Assembly (NCBI RefSeq): GCF_003399445.1
Contig: NZ_QUQO01000001.1
Coordinates: 2,043,001 to 2,107,000, forward strand
Origin: Parvularcula marina
GTDB taxonomy: Bacteria; Pseudomonadota; Alphaproteobacteria; Caulobacterales; Parvularculaceae
Direction: 5' to 3'
DNA: 64,000 bases
How positions within the stretch are numbered: position 1 is the first letter of the stretch; each line of letters opens with the position of its first letter. Made by a program: the position numbers and the translations under genes. This document shows, piece by piece, positions 9,266 to 19,023 of the stretch. The notes under the pieces are model-generated. The model did not search any database. It was given only the letters and a program-made list of their open reading frames with translations, and was not told where the DNA came from.

Positions 9266-9568
9266 ATGGTCATGATCCATTACATCGTGAACTCGCTGAT
9301 CAATCTCTACATCATCGTGCTGCTGGTCACGGTTGTGTCGAGCTGGCTGATCGCTTTCGGGATCATCAACCGGCACAACAACATCGTCGATGCGATCCTG
9401 CGCTTCTGTTATGCGGTGACCGAGCCGGTCCTGCGCCCCATACGGAACATCATGCCCAATCTGGGCGGGATCGACCTTTCGCCGATCATTGCGTTCGTCC
9501 TGATCCGCGCGATTCAGCTGGGGCTGAATAATTATGTCTTCTATCCCGCAATGCGGCAGGGGTTCTGA
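9266..9568 (+). CDS. YggT family membrane protein
   Basis: 100 residues with two hydrophobic stretches (about 8-33 and 72-90) separated by the conserved YAVTEPVLRPIRNIMP loop, diagnostic of YggT. These proteins are linked to osmotic tolerance and cell-division-associated functions. The stop is 3 bases before folD, so the two genes are probably co-transcribed and translationally coupled. Confidence 0.9.
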   Translation: MVMIHYIVNSLINLYIIVLLVTVVSSWLIAFGIINRHNNIVDAILRFCYAVTEPVLRPIRNIMPNLGGIDLSPIIAFVLIRAIQLGLNNYVFYPAMRQGF

Positions 9569-9571
9569 TCG

Positions 9572-10459
9572 ATGACAGCGGCGCTGATTGACGGCAAGGC
9601 GATTGCCAAAGATCTCCGTGAGCGGATTTCCGGGGCCGTCGGCCCGCTCGAAGCGGCGCTCGGGCGTAAGCCGGGCCTTGCCGTCGTGCTGGTCGGCGAA
9701 GACCCCGCCAGTCAGGTCTATGTCCGCAACAAGGCCAAGCTGACACGCGCCGTCGGCATGGAGAGTTTTGAGCACCGCCTCGCGGCTGACACGCCTCAGG
9801 CCGAGGTCGAGGCGCTGATCCGTCAGCTCAATGAAGATGAGACGGTCGACGGTATCCTTCTGCAACTGCCGCTGCCGGACGGGCTTGATGCCAATGCTGC
9901 GATTGCGCTGATCGATCCTGAGAAAGATGTCGACGGGCTCACGGAGGTCAATGCCGGGCGCATCGTGCTCGGCAAGCAGGGTCTTGTGCCGTGTACGCCG
10001 CAAGGCTCGGTGATCCTCGCCAAATCGCATCTGCCGGATCTCTCCGGGCTCAATGCCGTTGTGATCGGGCGCTCGATCCTTGTCGGCAAGCCGCTGGCCC
10101 TGCTCCTTCAGTCAGAGAACGCCACCGTCACCATGGCGCATTCACGCACGAAAGACCTCGCCGAGGTCTGCCGTTCGGCGGATATTCTCTGCGCGGCGGT
10201 CGGACGGCCGGAAATGGTCCGGGGCGACTGGATCAAGCCCGGCGCGACCATCATCGATGTCGGCATCAACCGGATCGAGGCCGAGGACGGCACGGCGAAA
10301 CTCGTCGGCGATGTCGCCTTTGATGAGGCCAAAGAGGTGGCAGGCGCGATCACGCCCGTCCCCGGCGGGGTCGGGCCGATGACCATTGCCTGCCTATTGC
10401 GCAACACGCTCCTCGCGGCGGCCCGCCGGGCGGGACAGCCCGATCCACAAGGCGTCTAG
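9572..10459 (+). CDS. folD: bifunctional methylenetetrahydrofolate dehydrogenase / methenyltetrahydrofolate cyclohydrolase
   Basis: FolD interconverts 5,10-methylene- and 10-formyl-tetrahydrofolate using NADP+. The 295-residue protein has [19 protein letters not shown] with the catalytic Tyr/Lys region, [12 protein letters not shown], the NADP-binding [17 protein letters not shown] and the terminal [15 protein letters not shown] signature. It lies in an operon with the upstream yggT-like gene. Confidence 0.97.
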   Translation: MTAALIDGKAIAKDLRERISGAVGPLEAALGRKPGLAVVLVGEDPASQVYVRNKAKLTRAVGMESFEHRLAADTPQAEVEALIRQLNEDETVDGILLQLPLPDGLDANAAIALIDPEKDVDGLTEVNAGRIVLGKQGLVPCTPQGSVILAKSHLPDLSGLNAVVIGRSILVGKPLALLLQSENATVTMAHSRTKDLAEVCRSADILCAAVGRPEMVRGDWIKPGATIIDVGINRIEAEDGTAKLVGDVAFDEAKEVAGAITPVPGGVGPMTIACLLRNTLLAAARRAGQPDPQGV

Positions 10460-10547
10460 GGCCCTGATCGGCCTCAGAAATTACCGACTTTCGATATGGC
10501 CTGCCTTGCGCTAAACTGCCCCCCAATAGGGAAGGCAGGGCAACAAA

Positions 10548-11714
10548 ATGACAGACCAACTCGGGATTCAGGGAGATGTGCGGCCGGAAGACGAGCCGCT
10601 CCCCTTTCTCAGCAATTTTCAGGATATTTTCCTCTCGATCGGGCTGATCATCTTCCTCGTCGGGATCAGCATTCTTGCGGTCACCATCGGGGAAAGCCTG
10701 ATCACCAATTCCGATACCGCACCATGGGTCATCGCCGGTCTTTGCGGTGCCGTCCTCGCGGTCGTCTGGGTTCTGTCGGAAGTCATTGTCCGTAAAAGGC
10801 GGCGCATCCTGCCGGGCATTATCCTCTGCGTGACGTTCATGTGGCTAATCCAGGCCATCGGGATGAACATCTATGCCGGCACCTTCGGTGAGCGGATCGA
10901 AGATGATTTTGACTCCATCGAATGGGTCGATCCCGATATCGATGATTCACAAGTCACGCATGAGGCGTTGCGCAAGGTCGCGGCATCCGCGCGCGATACG
11001 CTCCCCTGGTCGGCCAAGGGCTTCTTCCTTGCCATGCCGGTCCTGATGCTGGCAGGTGCGTTCATCTATTACCGCCGGTTCCAGCTGCCATTCTCATCGG
11101 CGATGGTGGGGCTGAGTACGATTTCGGTGGCGTTCACCTTCCTCCTCTTTGCCTTCCCCTATGATATATTACGGTTCCTGCCGCTGATCGGATTCCTGTC
11201 CGGTCTCGCCATGCTCATCGGGGGCATCCATTTCGACATGCGCGATCCCGAGCGGGTGACGAGATGGTCCGGCAACGGATTCTGGCTGCATTTCTTTGCC
11301 GCCCCGATGCTTCTCTCCAGCGTCCTCTTCATCTCCTATTTCGGGATCAGCTTCAGCGTGCCGGACATGGTCGCAGGCGATTTCGAATTCTGGGAGAAAA
11401 ATCCCTTCACGGTCCAGCAATCCATCGTGACCCTGACGATCATCGGCATCTTCGCGGTCATCTCGCTCTTGCTTAACCGCCGGGCGCTCGTCGTCTCGGG
11501 GCTCGTCTCGGCAGGGATTGCGATCTGGATCATCGTCGATGCAACAGGTCTTGGTGGCGCGCAGGTCGCCGCGCTGACACTCATCCTGCTCGGCGGCGGT
11601 ATCCTGTTCCTTGGCCTTGGCTGGAATGGTGCGCGCAAGATGCTCCTCGCGCTGGTGCCGTCCTCAGGTGTCTGGGGACGGATCTTCCCGCGCGTCGATA
11701 ATGTCGATGGCTAA
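10548..11714 (+). CDS. polytopic membrane protein of unknown function
   Basis: 388 residues with roughly ten predicted membrane segments, an acidic soluble N-terminus and an acidic loop after segment three (residues about 110-135, ERIEDDFDSIEW and following). I recognise no family motif. A GGCAGGG-type ribosome site precedes the ATG. It ends 18 bases from a convergent thiolase gene. Confidence 0.75.
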   Translation: MTDQLGIQGDVRPEDEPLPFLSNFQDIFLSIGLIIFLVGISILAVTIGESLITNSDTAPWVIAGLCGAVLAVVWVLSEVIVRKRRRILPGIILCVTFMWLIQAIGMNIYAGTFGERIEDDFDSIEWVDPDIDDSQVTHEALRKVAASARDTLPWSAKGFFLAMPVLMLAGAFIYYRRFQLPFSSAMVGLSTISVAFTFLLFAFPYDILRFLPLIGFLSGLAMLIGGIHFDMRDPERVTRWSGNGFWLHFFAAPMLLSSVLFISYFGISFSVPDMVAGDFEFWEKNPFTVQQSIVTLTIIGIFAVISLLLNRRALVVSGLVSAGIAIWIIVDATGLGGAQVAALTLILLGGGILFLGLGWNGARKMLLALVPSSGVWGRIFPRVDNVDG

Positions 11715-11724
11715 GTGAAGCTTT

Positions 11725-11741
11725 GTGAGCTTCTAGCTCAC
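11725..11741. terminator. hairpin between convergent membrane-protein and thiolase genes
   Basis: GTGAGCT (11725-11731) and AGCTCAC (11735-11741) form a perfect 7-bp stem with a 3-base loop overlapping the thiolase stop codon. No long T-run is present, so it is a weak terminator candidate. Confidence 0.35.
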
Positions 11742-12923
11742 CAATTCGACACTAATGGCGGTGGCTTCGCCGCCGCCAATGCAGATCCCGGCAGCGCCGA
11801 TCTTGCCGCCGCGATGTTTCAGTGCATTGATCAGGGTGACGAGGATCCGCGTGCCGCTGGCCCCAATCGGGTGACCCAGCGCGCAGGCGCCGCCATTCAC
11901 ATTCACCTTCTCATGGGGGAGCTGCAGCTCTTCCATCGCCGCCATGGGGACGACAGCAAAGGCTTCGTTGATCTCAAAGAGGTCGATATGAGCCTTGTCG
12001 AGCCCCGTTGCGTCCATCAGCTTTTGCAGCGCGCCGACGGGCGCGGTCGTGAACCAAGCCGGCTCCTGCGCATGGCTCGTCATCGCGGTCAGTTTGGCGA
12101 GCGGGGTCAGCCCGCGGCGCTCCGCTTCGCTCATCCGCATCATGACGACGGCAGCTGCGCCATCCGAAATCGAGGAAGCATTTGCCGCCGTCACCGTGCC
12201 GTCTTTCTTGAAGGCGGGGCGTAGCGAGGGGATCTTTTCAGGCCGGGCCTTGAAGGGCTGCTCGTCTTTAGAGATGACGACCGTGCCAGTTTTCATCTCG
12301 ATACTGATGGGCACGATTTCATCATCGAACTGGCTTTCGGCGGCTGCCATCGCCCGGTTCAGGCTCTCGATCGCGTATTCGTCCTGCAGCTCGCGCGAGA
12401 ATTCGAATTTCTCCGCACACAGCTCGGCAAAATTGCCCATCAGCCCGCCTTCATAGGCATCCTCGAGCCCATCGAGGAACATGCTGTCCTTGATTTCGCC
12501 ATGGCCGATCCGGTAGCCGCCACGCGCTTTGGGGAGGAGGTAGGGAGCGTTGGTCATCGACTCCATGCCGCCCGCCACGCCGATGGTGACCGCGCCCGAG
12601 GCAATGGCTTCGGCCATCATCATCACCGTCTTCATGCCCGAGCCGCACATCTTGTTGACGGTCGTGCAGGGAACTGAGTTCGGCACGCCGCCAAAGATTG
12701 CCGCCTGCCGCGCCGGGGCCTGACCAAGCCCTGCGGGCAGGACACAGCCCATCAGCACCTCATCGACTTCCGCGCCGTCGACCTTTGCTCGGTTGAGCGC
12801 GCCATGGATCGCCTTGGCGCCGATCTGCGGGGCAGTCAGCGAGGCCAGCTCGCCCTGCAATCCGCCCATGGGCGTGCGGGCGATGGAGGCAATGACAATC
12901 GGATCGTCGGTCGGCAGCAGCAT
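11733..12923 (-). CDS. acetyl-CoA acetyltransferase (thiolase)
   Basis: 396 residues. It shows the nucleophilic cysteine in TTVNKMCGSGMK (near residue 92), the central GGMESMTNAPYLL motif, the NEAFA motif, the catalytic His in GHPIGASGTRI and the terminal CIGGGEA with the second catalytic Cys. It condenses two acetyl-CoA or performs the reverse thiolytic step. Biosynthetic (PhaA/AtoB-like) use is likely but cannot be separated from degradative use here; no polyhydroxyalkanoate genes are nearby. Confidence 0.94.
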   Translation of the reverse strand: MLLPTDDPIVIASIARTPMGGLQGELASLTAPQIGAKAIHGALNRAKVDGAEVDEVLMGCVLPAGLGQAPARQAAIFGGVPNSVPCTTVNKMCGSGMKTVMMMAEAIASGAVTIGVAGGMESMTNAPYLLPKARGGYRIGHGEIKDSMFLDGLEDAYEGGLMGNFAELCAEKFEFSRELQDEYAIESLNRAMAAAESQFDDEIVPISIEMKTGTVVISKDEQPFKARPEKIPSLRPAFKKDGTVTAANASSISDGAAAVVMMRMSEAERRGLTPLAKLTAMTSHAQEPAWFTTAPVGALQKLMDATGLDKAHIDLFEINEAFAVVPMAAMEELQLPHEKVNVNGGACALGHPIGASGTRILVTLINALKHRGGKIGAAGICIGGGEATAISVELVS

Positions 12924-13039
12924 GAGAAACTCCCTGTTCGTTTTCGGCCCTTCTATGCCTCAGGCTAGGGTGGGTCCAGCAAGGCTGACCGTGACGAATG
13001 CGCCCCGGACGCGCTAGGACGGTTAAAACGGAGACAGGC

Positions 13040-14275
13040 ATGATCACCAAACGCGATTTCCTCAAGACAGCGGCGGCCGGCACGGCTCTCGCCGGGCTCA
13101 CAACAGCGGGGACGGCATCGGCGACGGGCAGCACGATCCGCGATGTCGGACCGATCAGGACCGATGAGCGCATCGCCCGTATCGAAAAGGCGCAAAGGCT
13201 GATGGGTGAGCATGGGCTGGGCGGCATCCTGCTCGAGCCGGGGCCCTCCATGACTTACTTCACGGGGCTTACATGGTGGCGGTCCGAACGCATGACGGCA
13301 GTGATCATCCCGGCCGAAGGCGATGTCGCGGTCGTCACACCTGCATTCGAGGAACCATCGATCCGGGAGCGGATGGAAGTCGCCGCCGAGGTGCGCGTCT
13401 GGAACGAGGATGAAAGCCCTTATGCGCTGGTGAAGGGGATCCTCGAGGATCGCGGCGTCACAGGTCCCTTGGGGCTTGAGGACACGGTCCGCTATCTCGT
13501 CGTTGAGGGGCTGCGCAAGGACATGCCGAACCGCGCTACCGTCACGGCGGCGCCCGTCGTCTATGGCTGCCGGATGATCAAGACCGCGCATGAGATCGAG
13601 ATCATGCAGGCTGCAAATGACATCACGGTCGCTGCATATCGTGAGATTTATCCTCAGGTCGAAGTCGGTATGACGGGTCCTGACATTTCTAAGCTGATGA
13701 ATGACGCGACCCGCAAACTGGGCGGCAGCCCGCAATTCTCCCTCGCCCTGATCGGCGAGGCGAGCGCCTATCCTCATGGCTCGGAGAAAGTCCACAAGGT
13801 CGCCGAGGGCGAGATCATCCTGATGGATTGCGGCTGTTCTTATCTCGGTTATGAATCGGACATCTCCCGCACCTGGGTGCATGGCGAGGCGAATGAAGAG
13901 CAGACCCGCGTCTGGAATACCGTCCGTAGGGGGCAGGAACTGGCGCTCGAAACCGCAAAGGTCGGCGTGCCCGCCCGGGCGGTCGATGCCGCCGTCCGGA
14001 AAATGTATGAGAAGGAAGGCTTCGGCCCCGGCTATCAGCTTCCCGGCCTCTCGCACCGCCTCGGCCACGGCATTGGCATGGAAGGCCATGAGCCGATCAA
14101 TTTCGTTGGCAATGAGGATACCAAGCTTGCCGCCGGCATGTGCTTCTCGAACGAGCCCGGCATCTATCTGCCCGGTAAGTTCGGCGTCCGGCATGAGGAC
14201 TGCCTTTACATGACCGAAGATGGTCCGGTCCTTTTCTCCGGGCTCTCGCCCTCCATCGACAACCCGATGGGATAA
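13040..14275 (+). CDS. M24 family Xaa-Pro aminopeptidase-like exported protein
   Basis: 411 residues. The N-terminus TKRDFLKTAAAGTALAG resembles a Tat signal with KR in place of RR, so export as a folded metalloenzyme is plausible. After a creatinase-type N-domain, the pita-bread domain (about 170-400) shows all dinuclear metal ligands: LMDCGCSYLGYESDISRT (two Asp), HRLGHGIGMEGHEP (His), SNEPGIY (Glu) and GVRHEDCLYM (Glu). Family members remove N-terminal residues before proline or cleave proline dipeptides. ATG 13040 follows GGAGA; homology upstream is absent. Confidence 0.85.
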   Translation: MITKRDFLKTAAAGTALAGLTTAGTASATGSTIRDVGPIRTDERIARIEKAQRLMGEHGLGGILLEPGPSMTYFTGLTWWRSERMTAVIIPAEGDVAVVTPAFEEPSIRERMEVAAEVRVWNEDESPYALVKGILEDRGVTGPLGLEDTVRYLVVEGLRKDMPNRATVTAAPVVYGCRMIKTAHEIEIMQAANDITVAAYREIYPQVEVGMTGPDISKLMNDATRKLGGSPQFSLALIGEASAYPHGSEKVHKVAEGEIILMDCGCSYLGYESDISRTWVHGEANEEQTRVWNTVRRGQELALETAKVGVPARAVDAAVRKMYEKEGFGPGYQLPGLSHRLGHGIGMEGHEPINFVGNEDTKLAAGMCFSNEPGIYLPGKFGVRHEDCLYMTEDGPVLFSGLSPSIDNPMG

Positions 14276-14441
14276 TCTGGAGGGGCCTCGAAGGAGGCCG
14301 TTCCCCCACTGATTTTCCCTCTCGCAGAGGGCGCAATTGAAGCGTATATTATGCGCTAGCGCACCGTGGCGCCCGGATGGGGGCGATGGCCCCACCGAAC
14401 CTGCTTTTCCCGGTCACACGGCCCGGAGGAGTGTCAGCCTC

Positions 14442-14861
14442 ATGATGCTGGTCCCCTGTTACCTGGCGCCGTCCTCGATCGAAGGGCTTGGTGTCTATTC
14501 AACACAGCCTATCCTGAAGGGCGATATCGTCTGGGCCTTTGACGACCGGTTCGACCGGCTGATCCCGAAAGACGAAATTGCATCGGCGCCGGAACATCTG
14601 CGGATTTTCTTTGAGCGGTATTGCTACGACATGCCGAACTCACCCGACTGCCTCGCGCTTGATGCGGATGAGGGTCGGTTCATGAACCATGCCGATCTGC
14701 CCAATCTTGATTTTTCCTCGCCCGACCGAGGTATCGCCCTGCGTGATATTCCGGCTGGGGAGGAACTGACCTGCGACTATCGTGAGTTCACGGTGGGAGA
14801 GGTCGTCTTCCTTGGCCCCCGTCACCATGTGAGCAAGGCCAATGGCGTGGCGCACCACTAA
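14442..14861 (+). CDS. small SET-domain protein
   Basis: 139 residues, almost entirely a SET domain: SSIEGLGVYSTQPILKGDIVW at the start, the cofactor/pseudoknot region EGRFMNHADLPNLDF (the NHxxxPN motif as NHADLPN) and ALRDIPAGEELTCDY. SET domains usually methylate protein lysines; bacterial targets are mostly unknown. ATG 14442 is preceded by GGAGGA at 14425-14430; upstream in-frame codons look non-coding. Confidence 0.82.
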   Translation: MMLVPCYLAPSSIEGLGVYSTQPILKGDIVWAFDDRFDRLIPKDEIASAPEHLRIFFERYCYDMPNSPDCLALDADEGRFMNHADLPNLDFSSPDRGIALRDIPAGEELTCDYREFTVGEVVFLGPRHHVSKANGVAHH

Positions 14862-14928
14862 GCGGTCATGATCCTCTCGACGCTGTTCGTCCGCCCGGGC
14901 AAGCAGGTCCACCGGCGCGGAGGGCGGC

Positions 14929-14964
14929 CCGCCTCCCGGCAGGACGACCCTGCCCGGGAGGCGG
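14929..14964. repeat. strong GC hairpin downstream of the SET gene
   Basis: CCGCCTCCCGGCAGG (14929-14943) pairs with CCTGCCCGGGAGGCGG (14949-14964) with one bulged base. No T-run follows. The 206-base gap between the SET gene and egtD otherwise shows nothing recognisable. Confidence 0.5.
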
Positions 14965-15067
14965 TCAGGCCCGAAGGCGAGGCTGTGACTTGCGCCGAAT
15001 GCGGCCGAGCACGAGTTGATGGCGGCTTCTTCCCTGTGGGGAGGTTTCCGGGCAGCTTGGGCTAGGC

Positions 15068-15997
15068 TTAGCCTTTGAGAAGGAAAACGCCGAAGAGATC
15101 ATTCTCATCGGTCCAGTATTTCGCGAGCGACCAACCGGCACGAGCGCCCATCTCTTCAAATCCGTCCACGGTATATTTGTAGGAATTCTCCGTGTGGATG
15201 GTCTCGCCTTCGGCAAAGTCGAAGCGCTTGCCATCAATCGTCACAGTCTGGGGACGGGTTGCGACAAGATGCATCTCAACGCGCGATAGATCGGCATTCC
15301 AGACGGAACGATGCACAAAGCCGTCCTCATCGAAGTCGGCGCCCAGCTCCCTGTTCATCCGTGTCAGGAGGTTGAGGTTGAAGGCGGCCGTCACACCACC
15401 CGCATCATCATAGGCCGCTTCAAGGATTTCCCTTGATTTGATGAGGTCGCCCGAAATCAGGAAATAGGCGCCATCTCCCAGCGATGTGCGGACACGGGAG
15501 AGGAAGGGCACCGCCGTGCCGGGCTCAAAATTCCCAATGGTCGAGCCGGGGAAAAACCCCAGCCGCTCTTCGGGCGCACCAAGCCCGCTTGGCAGGCTGA
15601 TCGGTTCTGTAAAATCCGCGACCAGCGGGATGACATCCACATCCGGGTGCTGATCCTGCAGATCGGTAGCGGCGTCCTTGAGGAACTCCTCCGAGATATC
15701 GCTCGGCACATAGATTTCAGGTTTCAGCGCTTCGAGCAGCGGTCCCGTCTTCTTGCTCGACCCGCTGCCATATTCGATCACCGCACGGATATTCGGCAGC
15801 ATCTCATGCAGCTCGGGAAAGGCGCGGGCAAAGATCGTCGCTTCCGTCCGTGTGGGGTAGTATTCGGGCACATCGGTGATTTCTTCGAACAGCTCAGAGC
15901 CGCGAAGGTCATAGAGCCATTTCGGATGCAGCGTCTTTTGCGGTTGTGACAATCCGTCGAGCACTTCCGCAAGGAAGGCCGGGTCCGTATCGGTCAT
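15068..15997 (-). CDS. egtD: L-histidine N-alpha-methyltransferase
   Basis: EgtD trimethylates histidine to hercynine using S-adenosylmethionine, the first step of ergothioneine synthesis. The 309-residue product shows the family pattern: YDLRGSELFEEITDVPEYYPTR in the N-terminal part, the VIEYGSGSSKKTGPLLEAL methyl-donor motif, YVPSDISEEFL, GFFPGSTIGNFEP and the ENSYKYT motif near the C-terminus. It starts 9 bases after egtB, so the two form an operon. Confidence 0.94.
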   Translation of the reverse strand: MTDTDPAFLAEVLDGLSQPQKTLHPKWLYDLRGSELFEEITDVPEYYPTRTEATIFARAFPELHEMLPNIRAVIEYGSGSSKKTGPLLEALKPEIYVPSDISEEFLKDAATDLQDQHPDVDVIPLVADFTEPISLPSGLGAPEERLGFFPGSTIGNFEPGTAVPFLSRVRTSLGDGAYFLISGDLIKSREILEAAYDDAGGVTAAFNLNLLTRMNRELGADFDEDGFVHRSVWNADLSRVEMHLVATRPQTVTIDGKRFDFAEGETIHTENSYKYTVDGFEEMGARAGWSLAKYWTDENDLFGVFLLKG

Positions 15998-16006
15998 GAA
16001 AAATCC

Positions 16007-17260
16007 TCAGACGTCTTCTGCGAGGCGGAGGCCGGAAAATTGCCAGCGCTTGTTCGGGTGAAAGAAATTCCGGTAACTCGAACGCACATGTCCGGGCGGG
16101 GTTGCGCAAGACCCGCCGCGCAGGACCATCTGCCCGCTCATGAATTTGCCATTATATTCCCCGACCGCGCCGGTGGCGGGGCGGAAACCCGGATAGGGCA
16201 GATAGGCGCTGCCGGTCCATTCCCAGACATCCCCATAAAGCCCGCTGATGCCCGTGCCGGTCTGCGGGGCGGGGCGATAACGCTCCGTGCTCATATCATT
16301 GCCGCGCGGTGAGTGAGTTTGTGCTATCGCTTCCCATTCGGCCTCGGTCGGCAGGCGGTATCCGGCCCAGCGGGCAAAGGCATCCGCCTCATAAAAACTG
16401 ATGTGACAGACAGGGGCGTCATCATCGATCGACTGCTCCCCGCGCAAGGTCATGCTGCGCCAGTCATCATCGCGGCGCCGCCAGTAGAGCGGGGCTTCCC
16501 ATCCTTCGGCCTCAACCGTGGCCCAGCCATCGGAGAGCCACAGGAGCGGGGTCTCATATCCCCCGTCGCTGATGAACTCTTTCCACTCACGATTGGTCAC
16601 GGCATTGTTCCGCAGGCGGAAAGGGGTGAGCAGCGCTTTGTGGCGCGGGCCTTCGCAATCAAAATGAAAGCTGTCCGGATCCGCCCCGATTTCGATCTCG
16701 CCGCCGGGATGCCCGGTCCAGCCGGAGGTAATCTCCTCGCGGCTCACGACCAGCGGTTCGGGCTTGCGAAAGGCGGGGTTGATCGGGTTTTGCGCAAAGG
16801 CGTGAAGAATGTCGGTCAGGAAAAGCTCCTGATGCTGTTCTTCATGAGCAAGGCCCAGCGCCATCAGCTCCCTGTCGAGAATGCCTTCACCGGCACGTGC
16901 AGCAATCGCGTCATCGACATGCGCGCGATAGGCTTTGATGTCGTCGAGTGAGGGGCGCGAGAGCATGCCGCGCTGCGGGCGGGCATGGCGGGCGCCGACA
17001 CTCACATAATAGGAATTGAAGAGGAAATTATAGCGCTCATCGAAGAGCTTGTAGCCGTCGTCGAGCGGGGCGAGCAGGAAGGTCTCGAAAAACCAAGTCG
17101 TGTGCGCGAGGTGCCATTTGGCAGGGCTCGCATCTTCCATGGACTGGATCGTGGCATCGGCGTCCGACAATTCAGATGCTAGCAGCATCATTCGTGTGCG
17201 GACGTCTAGAAACGCACTTTCGGGATCTTTGCGCGCGGTCGAAGCGAAGTTTTGGGGCAT
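16007..17260 (-). CDS. egtB: ergothioneine biosynthesis protein EgtB (hercynine oxygenase)
   Basis: 417 residues: an N-terminal DinB-like domain with iron ligands ([13 protein letters not shown], and the HEEQHQE motif giving HxxxHxE) and a C-terminal FGE-sulfatase domain (about 190-415, with [22 protein letters not shown] and [28 protein letters not shown]). EgtB couples a sulfur donor (gamma-glutamylcysteine or cysteine) to hercynine with O2. It is the first gene of egtB-egtD, 81 bases downstream of the epimerase gene on the same strand. No EgtA/EgtC homologue is visible, which suggests a cysteine-using or shortened pathway (inference). Confidence 0.93.
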   Translation of the reverse strand: MPQNFASTARKDPESAFLDVRTRMMLLASELSDADATIQSMEDASPAKWHLAHTTWFFETFLLAPLDDGYKLFDERYNFLFNSYYVSVGARHARPQRGMLSRPSLDDIKAYRAHVDDAIAARAGEGILDRELMALGLAHEEQHQELFLTDILHAFAQNPINPAFRKPEPLVVSREEITSGWTGHPGGEIEIGADPDSFHFDCEGPRHKALLTPFRLRNNAVTNREWKEFISDGGYETPLLWLSDGWATVEAEGWEAPLYWRRRDDDWRSMTLRGEQSIDDDAPVCHISFYEADAFARWAGYRLPTEAEWEAIAQTHSPRGNDMSTERYRPAPQTGTGISGLYGDVWEWTGSAYLPYPGFRPATGAVGEYNGKFMSGQMVLRGGSCATPPGHVRSSYRNFFHPNKRWQFSGLRLAEDV

Positions 17261-17341
17261 CTCTCATGCCCTCCGTCGTCGGCGTTCCATCATTCTGACA
17301 GTTCGGGATGGGCGACGCAAACGTTACATGTATTCAGTCGA

Positions 17342-18307
17342 TTATTCCGTCCGCCAGTCGCGGAACCACGACACGAATTTCTCCAGCCCCTCATCAAGCG
17401 ACGTCCCCGGTGCATAGCCAAGCTCCTTGCGGGCCCGGTCAATATTGGCCCATGTGCGCTCAACGTCGCCGGGCTGCATCGGTTCAAAATTTTTGACCGC
17501 TTCTTTGCCTGCATGTTTTTCGATCAGGGCGATCATGGTCATCAGCTCTTCAGGCGAGTCATTGCCGAGATTGTAAACTCTGTGGGGAATGCCGCGCTCA
17601 TCGGGGATGGCGGGCGTATCGAGCGCGGAGAGGATGCCGGCGACACAGTCATCGATATAAGTGAAGTCGCGGCCCATCCTGCCCTGATTGAAAACGCGGA
17701 TCGGCTCGTCCTTCATCACCTTGTCGGTGAAGATCCAGTAGGCCATGTCCGGCCGGCCCCATGGTCCGTAAACGGTGAAAAACCTGAGGCCTGTCAGGTC
17801 GAGCCCGTAAAGCCGGGCATAGGAATGAGAGAGCAGCTCATTCGACTTCTTGGTCGCGCCGTAGAACGAGACAGGATCGTCGGTCCGGTCGGTCTCCGAA
17901 AAAGGGATCTGGGTGTTGCCGCCATAGATCGAGCTGGAGGAGGCGTAGACGGTCTTCTTGACCTCGGCCTGACGGGCCAACTCCAGCACGCGGGCATGAC
18001 CCTGAAGGTTTGAATGCACGTAAGCGGAGGGGTTCTCGATTGAGTATCTGACCCCGGCCTGGGCGGCGAGATGGATGATCCTGTCGGGTTTTGCGGGCAG
18101 GTGGTCGAAGACGTCTTCGGCGATATCCCCTTGGATAAAGGTGAACCCCGTCCGGCCTGACAGCTCATCGAGGCGGGCCTGCTTCAGCCCCAGCCCGTAA
18201 TAGCTGTTCACATTGTCGACCCCGATGACCTCTTCACCACGGTCGAGCAGTGCCTTGATCGTGTGGAAGCCGATAAATCCTGCGGCCCCTGTCACGAGAA
18301 CTGCCAT
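17342..18307 (-). CDS. NAD-dependent epimerase, probably UDP-glucuronate 4-epimerase
   Basis: 321-residue extended short-chain dehydrogenase: Rossmann motif VTGAAGFIGFH at the N-terminus, YASSSSIYGGN, catalytic Tyr/Lys in SFYGATKKSNE, and the VYGPWGRPDMAYWIF segment characteristic of the CapI/LpsL group that makes UDP-galacturonate from UDP-glucuronate. It would feed capsule or lipopolysaccharide synthesis. The next gene on this strand is egtB, with no obvious functional link. Confidence 0.86.
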   Translation of the reverse strand: MAVLVTGAAGFIGFHTIKALLDRGEEVIGVDNVNSYYGLGLKQARLDELSGRTGFTFIQGDIAEDVFDHLPAKPDRIIHLAAQAGVRYSIENPSAYVHSNLQGHARVLELARQAEVKKTVYASSSSIYGGNTQIPFSETDRTDDPVSFYGATKKSNELLSHSYARLYGLDLTGLRFFTVYGPWGRPDMAYWIFTDKVMKDEPIRVFNQGRMGRDFTYIDDCVAGILSALDTPAIPDERGIPHRVYNLGNDSPEELMTMIALIEKHAGKEAVKNFEPMQPGDVERTWANIDRARKELGYAPGTSLDEGLEKFVSWFRDWRTE

Positions 18308-18363
18308 AGAGCTATGCCCTTCAACTGAACTGGCCCGGCCTTGCCCGGGCGGAGGAGTGGACG

Positions 18364-18966
18364 TTGCGAAAGATCACCCAGGATCTCGAAGGTCACCTGT
18401 CGATAGGTATCCTCGGCGGATCCTTCAATCCCGCGCATCGCGGCCACTTAGAAGTAACGCGCGCCGCGCGCCACCTCCTTTCTCTAGACAGATGCTGGTG
18501 GCTCGTCAGCCCCGGCAATCCCCTCAAAGACCCCGAAGGCTATGCGCCGTTCGAGGAGCGCTTCGCGGCGGCGGAGGATCTGACCCGGCAATTTCGCTGG
18601 CTGACGGTCAGCGGGATGGAGCAGCGCTTAGGCACGCGCTTTACGGTCGACACCATGCGGGTACTGACGGCACGCTTTCGCCATGCCCGTTTTGTCTGGC
18701 TGATGGGCGCGGATAGTCTTGCGACTTTTCATCTCTGGCGGGACTGGCAGGCGATTGCGCAGATGGTGCCAATGGCTGTCATCTCCCGGCCGGGCGAGCA
18801 GATGGCGGCGCTCACTTCCCCTGCGGCGCGGGCCTTGTCGCGCTACCGGATCCCCGCTGATGAGGCGAGGACACTTGCCGCGCGAAAGGCGCCCGCATGG
18901 GTCTACCTGCCGGTTGTGCATAATCCCGTGAGTTCCACGGAGATCCGTGAAAAAAGAGACCCTTAA
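18364..18966 (+). CDS. nadD: nicotinate-nucleotide adenylyltransferase
   Basis: Transfers AMP from ATP to nicotinate mononucleotide in NAD synthesis. 200 residues with GILGGSFNPAHRGHLEV (nucleotidylyltransferase HxGH variant RGH), WWLVSPGNPLK, VWLMGADSLATFHLW and the C-terminal NPVSSTEIR motif. The start is a TTG at 18364 with GGAGGAG at 18351-18357; no better-placed start is seen. It heads nadD-rsfS-rlmH-envC-ctpA. Confidence 0.95.
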   Translation: MRKITQDLEGHLSIGILGGSFNPAHRGHLEVTRAARHLLSLDRCWWLVSPGNPLKDPEGYAPFEERFAAAEDLTRQFRWLTVSGMEQRLGTRFTVDTMRVLTARFRHARFVWLMGADSLATFHLWRDWQAIAQMVPMAVISRPGEQMAALTSPAARALSRYRIPADEARTLAARKAPAWVYLPVVHNPVSSTEIREKRDP

Positions 18967-19023
18967 AACTCGCGCCAAAAAGTGTTACGTCAGAACGGCT
19001 TCCCGAAGGAGGAAGTGTTTACC

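Noticed and set aside
12965-14395. 476-codon open frame antisense to the M24 peptidase gene
   Set aside because: The plus-strand frame has all M24 metal ligands; the antisense product has no recognisable features.
14868-15065. 65-codon frame between the SET gene and egtD
   Set aside because: Runs through a strong GC hairpin and has no motif or good ribosome site.
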